Source of the DNA: Geotalea toluenoxydans JCM 15764
GTDB taxonomy: Bacteria; Desulfobacterota; Desulfuromonadia; Geobacterales; Geobacteraceae
Direction of reading: 5' to 3'
Assembly (NCBI RefSeq): GCF_001311985.1
Contig: NZ_BBCJ01000012.1
Span: forward strand, 62,001 to 126,000
DNA length: 64,000 nucleotides
A model generated the notes under the pieces. The model worked only from the letters and a program-made list of their open reading frames with translations, searched no databases and was not told where the DNA came from. The translations under genes were made by a program, and so were the position numbers. Shown piece after piece: positions 9,860-21,345 of this stretch (within the stretch, counting starts at the first letter, position 1; each line of letters opens with the position of its first letter).

Positions 9860-11792
9860 TTAAGGCGAGATGGTGAATGGTGCTGACAGCGCCCATGTAT
9901 CACCTGTGGTGGACACTACCATAATCCGGCAGCCGTTGCCGACTATGCCAGTGTCTCCACCGCCACCGGCAGGGTGAAGGAACCTGTCGAAGCGGGGACG
10001 ACCGTCGGTGTCAGCTTGATCCAGATACTGCCGGGGAAGGGGTCGCCGGAGGTTATTGGCGCCGTCAGTTTTTGCGGATCGTCGGCCAGCAGGAATATTT
10101 CCACGCCAGAGGCGAAAAGAAGCGATCCTCCCAGGTGACGACCGGGGAGGCGGCGCCGAATTTCCAGATGTCACCGGCGGCCGGGCTGGTAACACCCCCT
10201 GTCACTTGGGCTGTTGTAGTCATGAAAGATATTACCGACGACATGGGTGCGGCTGAAACAGGGCCGTTGAAAAGCCAGATGCTCTGGATCTGACGCCGGT
10301 TGTCAAAGTCTTCGGCGGTAACCGAGAGGCTTCCTCCAAGAGCCAGCACCGGCAGGGTGCTGCTGAGGGAAACGCTGGTATCGGTGAGCAACAGATCCCT
10401 TTGAAAATAGTATCCCGCCTTGCCCAGTGTATCCCAGCCGTAATAGTTGAGGGACGTGTCAAACCAGCTTGACTGGAAGGCCGTGGGAGTGGAGACGTTG
10501 TAAGCCAGGGTGCTGCCGATCCTGGCATCGGCAAGGAAATGGCCGTTGGTTGCCGCTGAAATGGGGGAAATCCCGGCAAGGGCCGGAAAATACCCGGACG
10601 TGGACGTTGCTTCGCTTCGCAGCCACGGCCTTCTCGGCAGGGTCGATGTCCTTGTTTCCACCACCACATTGTTGCTGTCGTAAATGGTGAAGGTGTAGAC
10701 GGAGTTGTCGGCGATGCCGGCAAGACTGGCATCGGCCATCACATACATCTCCCATTGCATGGTCGAAAGCGGTGGCGTGGGGAAATAGGCGTTTCCCAGC
10801 TGCATTTTTTGGGGGAACAAGGGGTCTTTGGCGAGGACAATGCCACCGGTTGGCAGTCCCGGCCCAGTGACCACCGCTGATGTCAGCCCGGCATTGCCGC
10901 GATCCTCGACCCTGACCAGCAATCCCGACTCCACGCGCAGGGCGGTCGGCCCGCCCAGCCACTGTGACGTAATGCCGCGGAGTTCGATTGCTGCCAGAAA
11001 GTTGTTGCCGGTGATCTTCCATTCCCCGTTTTCCTTGATCATGATGAAGCCGTCATCGGGGAAGCCGTAGGAGCCATCCTTGAAAAAGCCCTTACCGGTA
11101 ACCTTGACCGGGCTGCCGACTGTGGCGGACAACGGTTTGGCTGAGGCGGTCAGGCTGACCATCCCTTTGGTTAGAATATCCCCGAATTTATAGTCCTTCA
11201 CATCGAAATCAATGGCTGCCGTCCGGGAGAGGCCGTCATGGATGCCGAAACTCGTTGCATAGAACGGGGCCAGATCAGCAGCGGTCAGGGCGGTCCCCTT
11301 GGCCTCGATAGTATCCTTGAAGTACTGGTAGAGCTTGGCTGTTACGGCCTGATTGACGTCTTCCTGCATGGTGACCGGCACTGCCGTGTCGGTTCCGTTA
11401 AGATCGACGGTGGTGCTGCCGGTATAGGGGGTGTTATTGTAGTTATCCTGGGCAATCACCTTAAAGACACGGCCGCTGCCATTGGGAACGGCAAAGGAGT
11501 CTGATGCGGAAGTCTGCCCGGGGGCAACGGTGATGACCCTGACGATGTCCGTCATGTCCGGGGCGGTGACGGTAATGGTTATCTTTTTGACGATGGAAGG
11601 AAGGATGCCTGTGCTGGTGGCTGCGGCGGTCATGCCGGCAAAGACCGTTTTTGCTGTTGCGCTCCCTTTTGCCGCGGCCTGGCCGAAACTTACCGTAACC
11701 TTGCTGGTTCCGGCAGTGCCGCTCCCGGAACAGCCTGCACATGCCATCAATATGAAAAAGAGGAGGGTGGAAAAAATGAACCGGTTACCCAT
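9860..11792 (-). CDS. Secreted lipoprotein, function unknown, frameshifted near the 3' end
   Basis: The N-terminus is a lipoprotein signal (hydrophobic stretch ending MACAGC). The body of more than 570 residues is rich in Thr, Ser, Gly and Val, with segments such as KKITITVTAPDMTDIVRVI and VKVTGKGFFKDGSYGF that suggest beta-sandwich domains. Near 10105 a one-base loss shifts the frame to GVEIFLLADDPQKL and on to VPASTGSFTLPVAVETLA. A second loss near 9945 would add a coding-like tail ending SAPFTISP at 9860; without it the protein stops at 9943. Two losses make the length divisible by three. Third gene of an envelope operon after the TPR-barrel and FecR genes. The function is not recognised. 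Confidence 0.65.
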
Positions 11793-11807
11793 GGGAGCTA
11801 CCCCCTG

Positions 11808-12804
11808 TTAGAAATTTACATTTACATTGACGTTGGTTGTTGTCGGAACAACCGGCGGCGGAGGAGGAGGGGGTGGTGGTGGCTGTTGCCGGTGCAGCCG
11901 GCGGCGGCGGAGGTGGCGGTGCCTGTGTGGTCGTCGTCACTGAAGACGTGGGGGCTGTTGTGATTGCCGACGGTATGGTGCTGCCCATAAGAGCGGTTCC
12001 TGTAGATGTCGGTGCAATAGTGGTGGTCAACGGTGCTGACTGGCTGAGAATGTCTGCGCCTTCTGTCTGGTTTCCGTTTGCTGCCTGGGTTGACTGGGCA
12101 GCCGGCTGACTGGTCCCCTGGGTGCCGGACTGACCGCCGTTCTCTGACTTGGGCGCCGTTACACCTTTTTCCATATGCTGTGTTTCCGCCGGCAGCGCCT
12201 GGCGCGGAGGCTGTGGCGGAGCGCCGGGGGCGATTGTGGTAATATTGCCGGCCGTGACGGTGACTATCCGGTCGGGCATGCGTCGATTATAGGTATAGAC
12301 GCTTCCCTGGCGGACCAGGACGCCGGTCAGGCTTCGGTCGTGGCTGACGATGAAATCGGTTCCCCGGACGCCGGCAACGGCATTGGGGGTGTGAACCTCG
12401 AAACGCCGCCCCTCTCCGGCCCGCTTGACCCTGGCAGGATCGACGATGGCTTCCACCTTGCCCCTCGGCAATCGCACGTTGGCGCCGTTTTCCCGCTGTC
12501 CGGAAAAATATGCCCCGATGTCGATGCGGCTCCTTTGAGCAACCTTGAGGATGGTGCCGTCCTTGAACTGGATCTCCGCAAAGCTGCCGCTCCTGGTGCG
12601 GACAAAATCACCTTCACCGAGGTTGTCCCCGGTCTTGACCGCAACTGCCGGCAGCCTGCCGTTACGCAGCACATCAACGGTTCCGCTTACGATTTTGAAA
12701 GAGGCAATGTCCTCTGCCGCCAGGACTGTGCTTGAACCCATCACAACCAAGGTAAAAAGCAGAGCCAGCCGCAGGAATAGTGATCTGCCCAGTCTGTCGA
12801 TCAT
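11808..12804 (-). CDS. FecR-domain secreted protein with proline-rich tail
   Basis: Signal peptide (ALLFTLVVMGSSTVLAA), then a FecR domain of about 150 residues: VSGTVDVLRNG, VKTGDNLGEGDFVRT, AEIQFKDGTILKVA, VRLPRGKVEAIV, FEVHTPNAVAGVRGTDF. The rest is low-complexity Thr/Gln/Ser with runs of proline. Inside the proline-coding repeat (11850-11900) the frame is uncertain. One frame ends GGSSHG at 11785. The other gives a longer proline run ending VNVNVNF at 11808, which looks like a natural end, and I prefer it. FecR domains without a FecI sigma factor are common in envelope operons of Geobacter relatives. The neighbours on both sides are envelope proteins. Confidence 0.75.
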
Positions 12805-12813
12805 GTGTTCACC

Positions 12814-14290
12814 TCAAAAGCGGACTTCAACCCCTGTTGAATAGACATTGCGGTCATACTCGTAGAGGGCCAGGTTGGAAAAATCCGAGGCGTGGAAATA
12901 CTGGAAATTGACAAATACGCCATCGGTTAGCTCATGGCTAAGGTTGACGGTAGCCGCATAGGTGGCGTCTTCCCGCTTCATGCCATAGATCGTGTGATTG
13001 TTAAGGTAATTCTGCCAGAACCCCTCAAGAGAGATAATGACGCTGGTCCTTGAAGCGAGGGGCAGAAGCAGATCTGCATTAAGCCTGTTCCCCAGATAGG
13101 ACCAATTGTTTCCCTGTGCATCCTCCAGGGAAAATTCGTAGCGTAGATTGAAAAAGCCTTTCTCTCCGGCAAACATGTAAATGTAGCCATCTGCCCTGCA
13201 TAGCCGTCAGCATCGCGATTTTCAGATGGGACAGGATTCTGCATGTAATTGCGTCTGCTGTAACCGAACGACGCCTGCCCCAGGTGATCATCGGCGAAAA
13301 AGGCGGTGGCGGTTGGTTTGACCGTAACTTGATTGGAGTATGCCTCGTAGCTCAGAAGTGTGTAGTTGAAAGACACCGGCAGGGAGAACATCAACTGTGG
13401 CGTCAGGCGATAAGCGGGCGCAGGGTGACTCCCTGGGAGAGCTGACTGTATTCGTAACGCTTGAAGTAAGAGTTGTTGTACAGGGAGTACTGGCCATTGA
13501 AGAGCCATGGTCCCTTGGCAGGCATCTCATAGAGGACGCGCAGATTTTGATTGCTGCTCCAGTCATGGGGCGTGGGCAGGACGAGTCCCAGCACATCCTG
13601 GGACGGTTTTACCACCACGTTGTCGTCGTACTGCAGGTTTACCTCGGCAAATAGATGCCAGTTGCGAGGTGCTGTTGCCGTCAATCTTCTTTCATATTCT
13701 CGTGCAAAACCTGCCAGCTCGGATGAAGGGTCGCCGGAGATGACCGATTTGAGGCTTTCCTGTGCCTTGTCCCGGTCCCCCTGCTTCAGGTATATCTGGG
13801 CGATCTGGAAGTCCGCCTGCTGTGCCAAGGCGGGATCGATTTCCTTGGCCTTGATCAAGGCGGCCACTGCTCCTTCGCTGTCATTGTTCCCAGCCAGTAC
13901 CTGCCCTTTCAGGAAAGCTACCCTGGCCGGTTTTACCCCGGCACTCTCTGCCATGGCAATGAATTTGCCCGCCCCTGCGAAATCGTTCTGCAGATAAAGC
14001 AGCTCAATGAGCTCAGGATATGCGTCAGAAACCATCGGTTCCAGCTTCAGGCTCATTTTCAGGTTGGTCACGGCTTGTTCCAGATTGCCGGTCTGTTTCA
14101 GGGCCAGCCCGAGATGGTAAGCGACTGCTGAAGACGTTGGCTGCTCCTTTTGAGCTGCAGCCAGAATTTCCTGGGCTTCCTCAAAACGTTCCGCCTGATA
14201 CTCGTCGATTCCGCGTTCAAGCTGTTCCTGGCCTGCCAACGCGGTTGACGGCAGCAGAAAGACCATCAGCAATAACAATATACGTGGCAT
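12814..14290 (-). CDS. TPR protein with C-terminal outer-membrane barrel, frameshifted
   Basis: About 492 residues after repairing two single-base losses (near 13410 and 13180). A signal peptide (ILLLLMVFLLPSTALA) is followed by several TPR-like helical repeats to about residue 210 (AVAYHLGLALKQTGNLEQAV and later repeats). The C-terminal half is a beta-barrel with alternating aromatic strands (WHLFAEVNLQYDDNVVV, FNYTLLSYEAYSNQV, FVNFQYFHASDF) ending in TGVEVRF, a typical terminal Phe. It is the first gene of an operon with FecR and the lipoprotein. This suggests an outer-membrane assembly or secretion pore, but the substrate is unknown. Confidence 0.75.
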
Positions 14291-14396
14291 GGCAGCTCCT
14301 GAAACAATGTTTTGTCAGGGAAAGTTTTTCACTAAATTTTCTTTCCTGTCAATGCTTTTTACGTGTAGTTGCAATAGATTCGCGTAAAAATTAATT

Positions 14397-14731
14397 TTAA
14401 ACATCGTTATTTTTGCCCCACCTTTCATTCATTCTCTTATGGTGGATGGCGTTTTCGGCGCTGACCTCGTCCAGTATACGCTCGGCCTCTTCTGCAGTCA
14501 GACCGACACTGGGCCTGACGCCCATCCAATGGGTGAGGTCGCCGCTGGGATTATCAAGGGGCTGTGGGATGGGGGGCCCGGTTTGAACCGGTCATTGAGA
14601 AAAAGGGCGGCCTCATATTGGCCATTTCTCATCACCAGCCGCACTTCTGCAAAAAAATCGTTCTGCAGCCGTTTCATGATGATGATGTCTTTCACGGTCA
14701 TGTCCGGGGGCACGTCTATCAAATCAGCCAT
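14397..14731 (-). CDS. Small conserved hypothetical protein, frameshifted
   Basis: About 111 residues from ATG 14731, with GGAG 8 bases upstream. It begins MADLIDVPPDMTVKDIIIMKR and has a region FFAEVRLVMRNGQYEAALFLNDRF. One base lost near 14565-14575 (a run of G and C) joins it to LDNPSGDLTHWMGVR and the C-terminal helix LTAEEAERILDEVSAENA. It is soluble and charged with no signal peptide. No family recognised. Confidence 0.55.
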
Positions 14732-14935
14732 GGGTTTTCTCCGATTCTTTTGTAGAGCTTCGATAATTGTATTTATCGGCATGTGGTAAAGTGGCTTTAG
14801 TTTTTTGTCGGGGTGCCTGCGCAATGGCAAAGGGGGGGAAGGTTTTTCTTGAAATAGACAAATCACTACTTTATTATGACTGGCCAATGCTGATAGCGGT
14901 TAATCCCGGATCAGACGACGCAGCCAGGGGGGGCA

Positions 14936-15983
14936 ATGGCTTTTAAAATAGCGAAAGTACGAAGAAAGCTGTTCATTCCCCTTGTAATGTCGATGGCGGT
15001 TTTTCTCTGCGGCCTCATCTACACCGTCTACCGCTTGCAGTGGGATCACATCCAGTCTGATACGGTGTTGAGGCTCGATGCTTTCCACAAGAACTACCAG
15101 AGCCAGATCCAGAACGAAACCGACCTCCTCAATGCTTTTCTCGTGCTGCTCAAGGAAGATGAAAAGCTGCAGAAAGCCTGGTTGTCCGGGGATCGTCAGG
15201 CCCTGCTGCGCGATGCATTGCCCATATTCGAAGGGCTGCGCAATCGGAGCCGGATTACCCACTTCTACTTCATTACCACCGACAAAATATGTTTTCTCCG
15301 CGTGCATAAGCCGGAAAGCTTCGGCGACCTTATCGATCTGACCACCGTCGACATTGCCGCCCACTTGGGTAAGCCTGCCAATGGCGTGGAAATGGTCCCT
15401 ATGGCACTGTGGCGTTGCGATCGGTCCACCCCTGGTACATCAACGGCAAGTTGACGGGATACATCGAACTGGGTGAAGACGTGGAGCAGCTGACCGCACG
15501 TATCTCCAAGTTGATGAACATGGAACTTTTGTCGGTCGTGGACAAGAAATTTCTCGACAAGGGGAAATGGGAACAGGGATTGAGGATGTCGGGGCGTTAT
15601 GGGAACTGGGATCAGTACAGGAACTATGTCGTTGTTTCCACCAACAATGATAGGCAGTATCCTGGATTGGACCGCATCCTGGAAGTTTCGGATAAGGACA
15701 GGAACTTTCTCCTGAGATCGGGCGGCGGTCGTTGAGTGGCGGTTTTGACGCATCCATAGACGCTGCAGGAAATATTATCGGCAAATTTGTGCTTTTTTCC
15801 GACGTGACCTGGGAAGAGAGAAGCATTTACGGACTGCTGTTGAGGCTGGGGGCGTTTACGCTGGTGATCTCCGGCCTGGCCCTGGCCTTCTTCGACTGGT
15901 ACATCAGCCGCATTCATTTTCAGCAGGCAGTGTCACCGGTGGAGGAGCAGAATGTTCCGGAGGCTAAGGATCCGGAACTATGA
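14936..15983 (+). CDS. Membrane protein with periplasmic Cache-type sensor domain, no output domain
   Basis: About 349 residues after two single-base losses (near 15400 and 15725). TM1 is around FIPLVMSMAVFLCGLIYTV, followed by a periplasmic domain of about 270 residues with the helix and PAS-like strands of dCache/CHASE sensors (ITHFYFITTDKICFLRVH, HPWYINGKLTGYIELGEDVE, FVLFSDVT). TM2 is around LLRLGAFTLVISGLALAFFDWY, followed by a tail of only about 35 residues. No kinase, GGDEF or methyl-accepting domain follows before the stop at 15981-15983, so it must signal through a partner or act as a binding protein. The downstream Ehr operon is convergent. Confidence 0.7.
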
Positions 15984-15993
15984 CCGGGGCGGC

Positions 15994-16764
15994 TTATTTC
16001 CCATCCTGAAGGCGGCCCAACAGCCTGAGCAGGCCGTCAAGTATGGTGAACGGGTGGGGAGGACAGCCGGGGATATAAAGATCCACAGGTAACAGCCCAT
16101 CCACACCATTGTGCACCTCCGGCGAGCCCATGAAAGGCCCTCCGTTGATGGCACAGGCACCGCTGGCGATGACGATTTTCGGCGCCGGCACTGCCTCATA
16201 GGTCTTCAGCAGCGCTTCCCGCATATTTTCAGTCACCGGACCGGTCACCAGGATGCCGTCGGCATGGCGCGGCGATGCCACGAACTGGATGCCGAATCGT
16301 CCCAGGTCCCAAGCCACCGTTGACAGAACGTTCACATCCGCCTCACAGGCATTGCACCCCCCTGCACATACCTCACGCAGTTTCAGAGACCGACCGAAGA
16401 GGGAAAGCATTTTTGCTTCCAGCGCTTCGGTCAATTTCCGCTCTCCATCCGAAGATACGATCAAATCCCGGCGAGTTCTCGCCGCCAGCTTCTCATCGCG
16501 GCTGAACCTGATGGCTCCATGGGGGCACGACAGGGTACACTCCGGACAGAACAGGCATTTGCCCATATCCAGTGACAGGCAGTTTCCATTGCGGCTGATG
16601 GCGCCGAATGGACAGGCATCGGCACACAGACGGCAGTCGGCAGGGCAGGCCTCGGCGTTGAGGACAGGGTAACCGCGGAAAAGCTCAGGCAATTGTGCCG
16701 GTTCATCGGGATATTTCAGGGTGCGGTGTTTCTGGTGGATGCGGGCGAGTATGGTTTTAAGCAT
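15994..16764 (-). CDS. Ehr/Hyf-type complex: ferredoxin-fused small (NuoB/HycG-like) subunit
   Basis: 256 residues, intact. Residues about 35-90 carry two [4Fe-4S] ferredoxin motifs (CPADCRLCADACP and CLFCPECTLSCP), as in HyfH/HycF/NuoI. The C-terminal domain is NuoB/HycG-like with the proximal-cluster cysteines in GGCNACEAD, SGACAINGG and PGCPPHP. In Hyf/Hyc these are usually two separate proteins. As the last gene of a six-gene membrane-complex operon it would relay electrons between soluble donors and the large subunit. Confidence 0.88.
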   Translation of the reverse strand: MLKTILARIHQKHRTLKYPDEPAQLPELFRGYPVLNAEACPADCRLCADACPFGAISRNGNCLSLDMGKCLFCPECTLSCPHGAIRFSRDEKLAARTRRDLIVSSDGERKLTEALEAKMLSLFGRSLKLREVCAGGCNACEADVNVLSTVAWDLGRFGIQFVASPRHADGILVTGPVTENMREALLKTYEAVPAPKIVIASGACAINGGPFMGSPEVHNGVDGLLPVDLYIPGCPPHPFTILDGLLRLLGRLQDGK

Positions 16765-16807
16765 AATATCCTCAGCTAAAAATATCGTCGGTCAGATCGT
16801 TCGTACG

Positions 16808-18330
16808 TTAAAGGTCGAATCCGCAGTAGGACAGGTTGAAGCTCTTATTGCACAGGGGAAAATCCGATATCTGCTGGCTGCGCAAGGCCATGGCCAGTCC
16901 CGGCCAGTTATGGAAAGATGGATCGACAATCTTGTAACGACTGAACCTACCCGATTCATCCGTCAGCGCCACATGACAGATCTCTCCGCGCCAGCCTTCG
17001 GTCAAGGCCACGGCAAGGCTTTCTCTGGCCGGCGCCCCCATATGGGTAGCATGGCGACCGCTGGGCAACTGACGCAGCTGTTCCTCCAGGAACTCCAGTG
17101 ATTTTTCCGCTTCCAGCCATCTGACCAGAGTCCGCCCGTAAACGTCTCCGCTTCTGGCGGTAACCACTGGAATCTGGCTCATCTGATAGATGCCGAAAGG
17201 GAAATCCTGGCGTGTATCGGTGGCAATGCCACAGGCTCTCGCTACGGGGCCGGTGAGGGCGAGTTCTTTGGCAGTTTCCCTGCTGACGGTACCAGTGGCT
17301 TCAAGGCGGGCAAGCACCGAAGGGGTCGCCCAGATAAGATCGACAGCGTTGGTCAGATCCTTTCGCGCTGCTGCCAGTCGCTGCAGGAGTTCGTCCGACT
17401 GCTTCCGGCTGCAGTCGAAGCCGGTACCGCCGGGGCGGATCAGCCCCGGCCGAAGCGACTGCCGCAAAGGACGGCGCTCATATTGAGGAAATCGCCCCTG
17501 ATACGGCCACAGTAGGACGAGGTGGGAAGGTAGCCGGTGTCGCCGGCGATGGCCCCCAGGTCACCGGTATGATTTGCCAGTCGTTCCAGTTCCAGGCCGA
17601 TACCCCGTAGCACCTCTGCCTTGGCCGGCAGATGAACATCTGTCAGAGACTCCAGGATCATGCAGTGGGCCCAGGCGTGGCCGACGGTGGTGTCTCCGGC
17701 TACGGTTTCCATCTCATAAAGGGTTCGTGGTTTCGGTCCGCCGATCAATGCCCCTTCCATGCCCCGGTGCTGGTATCCCAGGGCTATTTCCAGGTGGAAA
17801 ACCTCTTCGCCGTGGCATTGGAAACGGAAATGTCCCGGCTCGATCACTCCGGCATGGACCGGCCCGACTGCAACTTCGTGGACTTCCTCCCCCTCGACCC
17901 GGTAGAAATCGGTGACACCGGGGAGGATGGCGCTCCTGTCGGCACGTCCCCAGGCATCATAACCGGGTCTGAAGGATTGGTGAAAGCGGAGCGGTTTGAA
18001 CCAGGGGTGTCCTTCCGGTACCACCCCGAATTGCTCGGCGATTTCACGCTCGAAGAGGTTGGCCTGTGGACAGTAAGGGGTAATAGAGGGAAAACTGCCG
18101 CTGCATTTGCTGCGCATCACCCCGATCAGGCCGTCGGCTCTGGCTGTCAGCACAACATAGAGATTAAGCTCGGCAGGGTTTCCTTCACCGAAAAAAGCGG
18201 AGATTTTCCAGCCGTGGTCTGCGGCGTTTATAATGGCCTGGAGAAACTCCTCCAGCCTCACCTCGGGGACTGCGGCAAGTGGTAAGGACTCGCCGTTGTA
18301 AAACGTCTTCATAAAGGAGGTGTCTGTCAT
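16808..18330 (-). CDS. Ehr/Hyf-type complex: NuoCD/HycE-like large subunit without NiFe cysteines
   Basis: About 507 residues after one base lost near 17450-17465. The N-terminal NuoC-like domain (PYCPQANLFEREIAEQFG) is fused to a NuoD/HycE domain (HLEIALGYQHRGMEGAL, ELERLANHTGDLGAIAGDTG, DFPFGIYQ). Group 4 hydrogenases have CGxC near the HRG motif and CxxC near the C-terminus. Here the first position reads ETVAGDTTVGHAW with no cysteine, and the C-terminus reads FPLCNKSFNLSYCGFDL, where the only cysteines are eight residues apart. So the NiFe site appears absent, as described for energy-converting-hydrogenase-related (Ehr) complexes. The ATG overlaps the stop of the upstream subunit (ATGA). 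Confidence 0.85.
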
Positions 18331-19758
18331 GGCCGTACCTCCAAAAGCTGGGCCGATTGCTGCAGGAGTGCTTTCAGCGGGGCCGGCAGCCATAGCCCCA
18401 GTACCAGAATGAGGGCCATCAGGAACAGGGGCGGGCCGACCGTAAGGAAGCTGTCACGATAGGAGGTCCTGGTGACGGCCGGTGTCATTCTCCCCATTAC
18501 CACCGGCAGCACGGATGAGGCCATGCCGAGGAAGATGATGGCCAGGAAGAGCAGGAACAGGGCTCCGACCAGGGGCTGTTTTTGGCTGAAGATGCTGCTG
18601 ACGATGGTGAATTCACTGAGAAACGGGCTGAAGGGGGGGAGCCGGTGATGGCGATGAATCCTGCCAAAAAGAGCGCCCCCGACCATGGCACCCGGTGCAA
18701 CGCTCCTTTCACCTGCTCACAGTTCTTGCTGCCATAGGCCCGGTGAATATTCCCCGAGGTGAGGAACAGGACCCCTTTGGTCAGGCCGTTGTTGATGACG
18801 TGGAACAGCGCCCCGAAGAGGCATCGCCACCTATCCCCAAGGCTATGGCCAGGATTCCCACGTGCTCCACGCTGGAATAGGCCAGCATCCTCTTGAAATC
18901 GGCCTGCCGCACGACAAACACGGCGGCGAAGGCCATTGAAACGAGCCCCAGGACAATCATGGCATTGTGATAGAAGGCGGTTTCGCTGGCCCGCATGCAA
19001 ACCTGGTAAACCCTGATGATGGCCAGGAAGGCGCAGTTAACCAGTCCCCCCGCCAGCAACGCTCCCACTAGTCCTGGCGCCTCTCCGTAAGCGTCGGGCT
19101 TCCAGGTGTGAAGGGGCGCCAGTCCCATTTTAGTGCCGAAGCCGACCAGAAGAAAGATGAAGGCCGCATTGAGCCAGGCCAGTGAAAGCTGGTCGGCCGA
19201 AGCGATCAATGGTTCCAGCAGGAGGGTAGCTTCCTTTTGGGCGACAACGGTAGAGTAGGCAAGGAAGAACAAGCCGAGCAGGGCCAGGGCGATGCCCACC
19301 GAACAGATGAGCATGTATTTCCAGGTGGCTTCAAGGGACCGGGCATTGCGGTTGAAATAGATGAGAGGCGCCATGGTCAGGGTGGTGGCTTCAAGGGCAA
19401 CCCAGAGCAGCCCCAGATGATGGGAAATGGTTACCAGGGTCATGGCGGACAGGCAGACGAGAAGCCCCATGCACAGGACGCGGTTTGATCGTTCCTGGCG
19501 GTGGGAGAGGTAGCCCACCGCATAGACGGCGCAGGTAAGGAAAAGAAGGGTCTCGACGCCGAGAAACAGTTTGCCGATCGGGTCCAGCACGAGCCATCCC
19601 CCTGGAGACGGGGCGGGGGGGGCAATGAATGCATCGACGGTCAGGCTCAGATGCAGAGCGGCAAAAAGGGGAAGCACCAGCGGCCGGTGGCGGTTGGAAG
19701 GTATGAACCAGGCCAGTAGTGCGCCGACCAGTGGTAGCAGAACCAGGCTGTAAAACAT
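18327..19758 (-). CDS. Ehr/Hyf-type complex: HyfF-like proton-pump membrane subunit, frameshifted
   Basis: About 477 residues after two single-base losses (near 18800 and 18640). Multispanning member of the NuoL/M/N antiporter family with LLWVALEATTLTMAPLIYF, FGTKMGLAPLHTWKPDAYGEAP (Lys/His of the proton path), FKRMLAYSSVEHVGILA and NNGLTKGVLFLTSGN. It would couple electron transfer to H+ or Na+ movement. It starts 4 bases after the HyfE-like stop and overlaps the large-subunit start. Confidence 0.85.
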
Positions 19759-19762
19759 CTAC

Positions 19763-20406
19763 TTACTCCTTCAGTGCGGTCAGCCGCGATGTATCTATGG
19801 AAGAAAACTCGTTGCTGATGTGATTGATGACAATGCCCATGACGAAGATGCCGACAAGCAGGTCGAGAAGAACTCCTGCCTCAACCATTACCGGCATGGC
19901 TGTGGACAGGAGCAGGCCGAAGATGAAAATGCCGTTTTCAAGGATCAGGTAGCCAATAACCTGACTGATGGCTTTACGTCTGGTGGTCAGGGCGAGAAAA
20001 CCGGTCATCATGGTGGCGATGGCCGCAGGGACGAAGAGAAGCCCCTGGTGCTCAGGCGCCAGCGGCAATTTGGCAGCGAAGACGAAGGCAAGGGCGGTGG
20101 TTATGGCACCGATAATCAGTGTTGAGACATAGCCGATGAAGGGCTCCACCTCCCGCTTGATCTGGATCTTGTTCATGGCGCCGAAAAGAAGCCAGGGGAT
20201 CATCACCCTTTGGCCAGGATGATGCCGACAGTTATGGCGACCAGGTGCCAGGAAAAATGATGAATTATGCCGGGAAGCAGTCCCAGGACCACTCCTTGTA
20301 CGGCAACGGCGCGGATGGCAATTGTCATTCGGCTTGAGCCGAGCACGAGGAAATTGATCAGCATGACGAACACCAGCAATTGATCGGCAAATATATTCAT
20401 GGTCAC
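19763..20406 (-). CDS. Ehr/Hyf-type complex: HyfE-like membrane subunit, frameshifted
   Basis: About 214 residues, split at 20205 by loss of one G in a GGG run (LAKGV-MIPWLL on repair). It has six or so hydrophobic helices and the NuoK-like region VIGYLILENGIFIFGLL, whose Glu is conserved in NuoK and HyfE. The start overlaps the HyfC-like stop by 4 bases (ATGA). Confidence 0.82.
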
Positions 20407-21311
20407 CTCAGGATCAGCAGCATTGAAAAGCCGGAAAGAATGCAGGCTGCAACCAGCAGCTGGGGAACACGGATAAGTCGAAGCCTGGCCATTATTGATT
20501 CCACCACCCCGATGGCCACTGCCAGCCCGAGCATGAGCAGGATGAAAATGCCCCAGTCGAGGATGGCGTTGCCGCTTTTCAGGGGCAGGGCGATATTGAT
20601 GAAGAACGCCCCCATGACGAACAGTTTCATGGCCGCACCGTAGAGGATATAGGCAAAGGCGGGCCCGCTGTGATCAAGGACCATCACTTCGTGGATCATG
20701 GTCAGTTCCAGGTGGGTATTGGGATCATCGAACGGAATGCGGCAGTTTTCCGCAAGAAGCACGATGAACAGCCCGCCGACGAGAAGAAGGAGTGCTGCGC
20801 CGGAGCTGAACCACATGGAGACCGACAGGTTGGACATCATCGGGGAAAGGGAAAGAGTGCCGCTCATCCTGCTCAGGGTCATCAGGGCAAAAAACAGCGT
20901 CGGCTCGGCGAGGCAGGCAAAGGTCGCTTCCCGGGCCGCGCCCATCCCCTCGAAGCTTGAACCGGTGTCAAGGGCCGCCAGGGTGGTGAAAAACCGTCCG
21001 AGGGCAAAGAGATAAGCAAAGAGTATCATGTCCCCGGCAAAGGCGATGGGCGCATGGTGGTTGCCCAGGGGGATCAACAGGGCTGCAACCAGGGTCGCGG
21101 CCAGGGTGATCACCGGCCCGGCGGTAAAAACCCAGGTGGTGGTGTCGCTGATTACCATACCCTTGCGGATCAGTTTTGCCAGGTCGTAGTAGTGTTGAAA
21201 ATATGACGGACCGACCCTGCCGGCAAAGGCGGCCTTGGTCTTGCCGATCACCCCGAGAAGGAGCGGCGGCATGAGGATGATGAGCAGTGCATGGATCAAT
21301 ATATCGGTCAT
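20403..21311 (-). CDS. Ehr/Hyf-type complex: HyfC/HycD (NuoH-like) membrane subunit
   Basis: 302 residues, intact. The NuoH/HycD family shows in AFAGRVGPSYFQHYYDLAKL near the N-terminus (quinone-chamber or connecting loop), GSSFEGMGAAREATF, and LLAENCRIPFDDPNTHLELTM, with eight or so hydrophobic helices. In complex I and Hyf this subunit joins the membrane arm to the NuoB/NuoD-like pair. It starts about 34 bases after the HyfB-like stop. Confidence 0.9.
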   Translation of the reverse strand: MTDILIHALLIILMPPLLLGVIGKTKAAFAGRVGPSYFQHYYDLAKLIRKGMVISDTTTWVFTAGPVITLAATLVAALLIPLGNHHAPIAFAGDMILFAYLFALGRFFTTLAALDTGSSFEGMGAAREATFACLAEPTLFFALMTLSRMSGTLSLSPMMSNLSVSMWFSSGAALLLLVGGLFIVLLAENCRIPFDDPNTHLELTMIHEVMVLDHSGPAFAYILYGAAMKLFVMGAFFINIALPLKSGNAILDWGIFILLMLGLAVAIGVVESIMARLRLIRVPQLLVAACILSGFSMLLILR

Positions 21312-21345
21312 GATGAAACCTCTGTCCGGCTAGGCTGGCATTCGT

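Noticed and set aside
16808..18330. [NiFe] hydrogenase large subunit
   Set aside because: Both cysteine pairs that hold NiFe are missing, so I call an Ehr-type complex instead.
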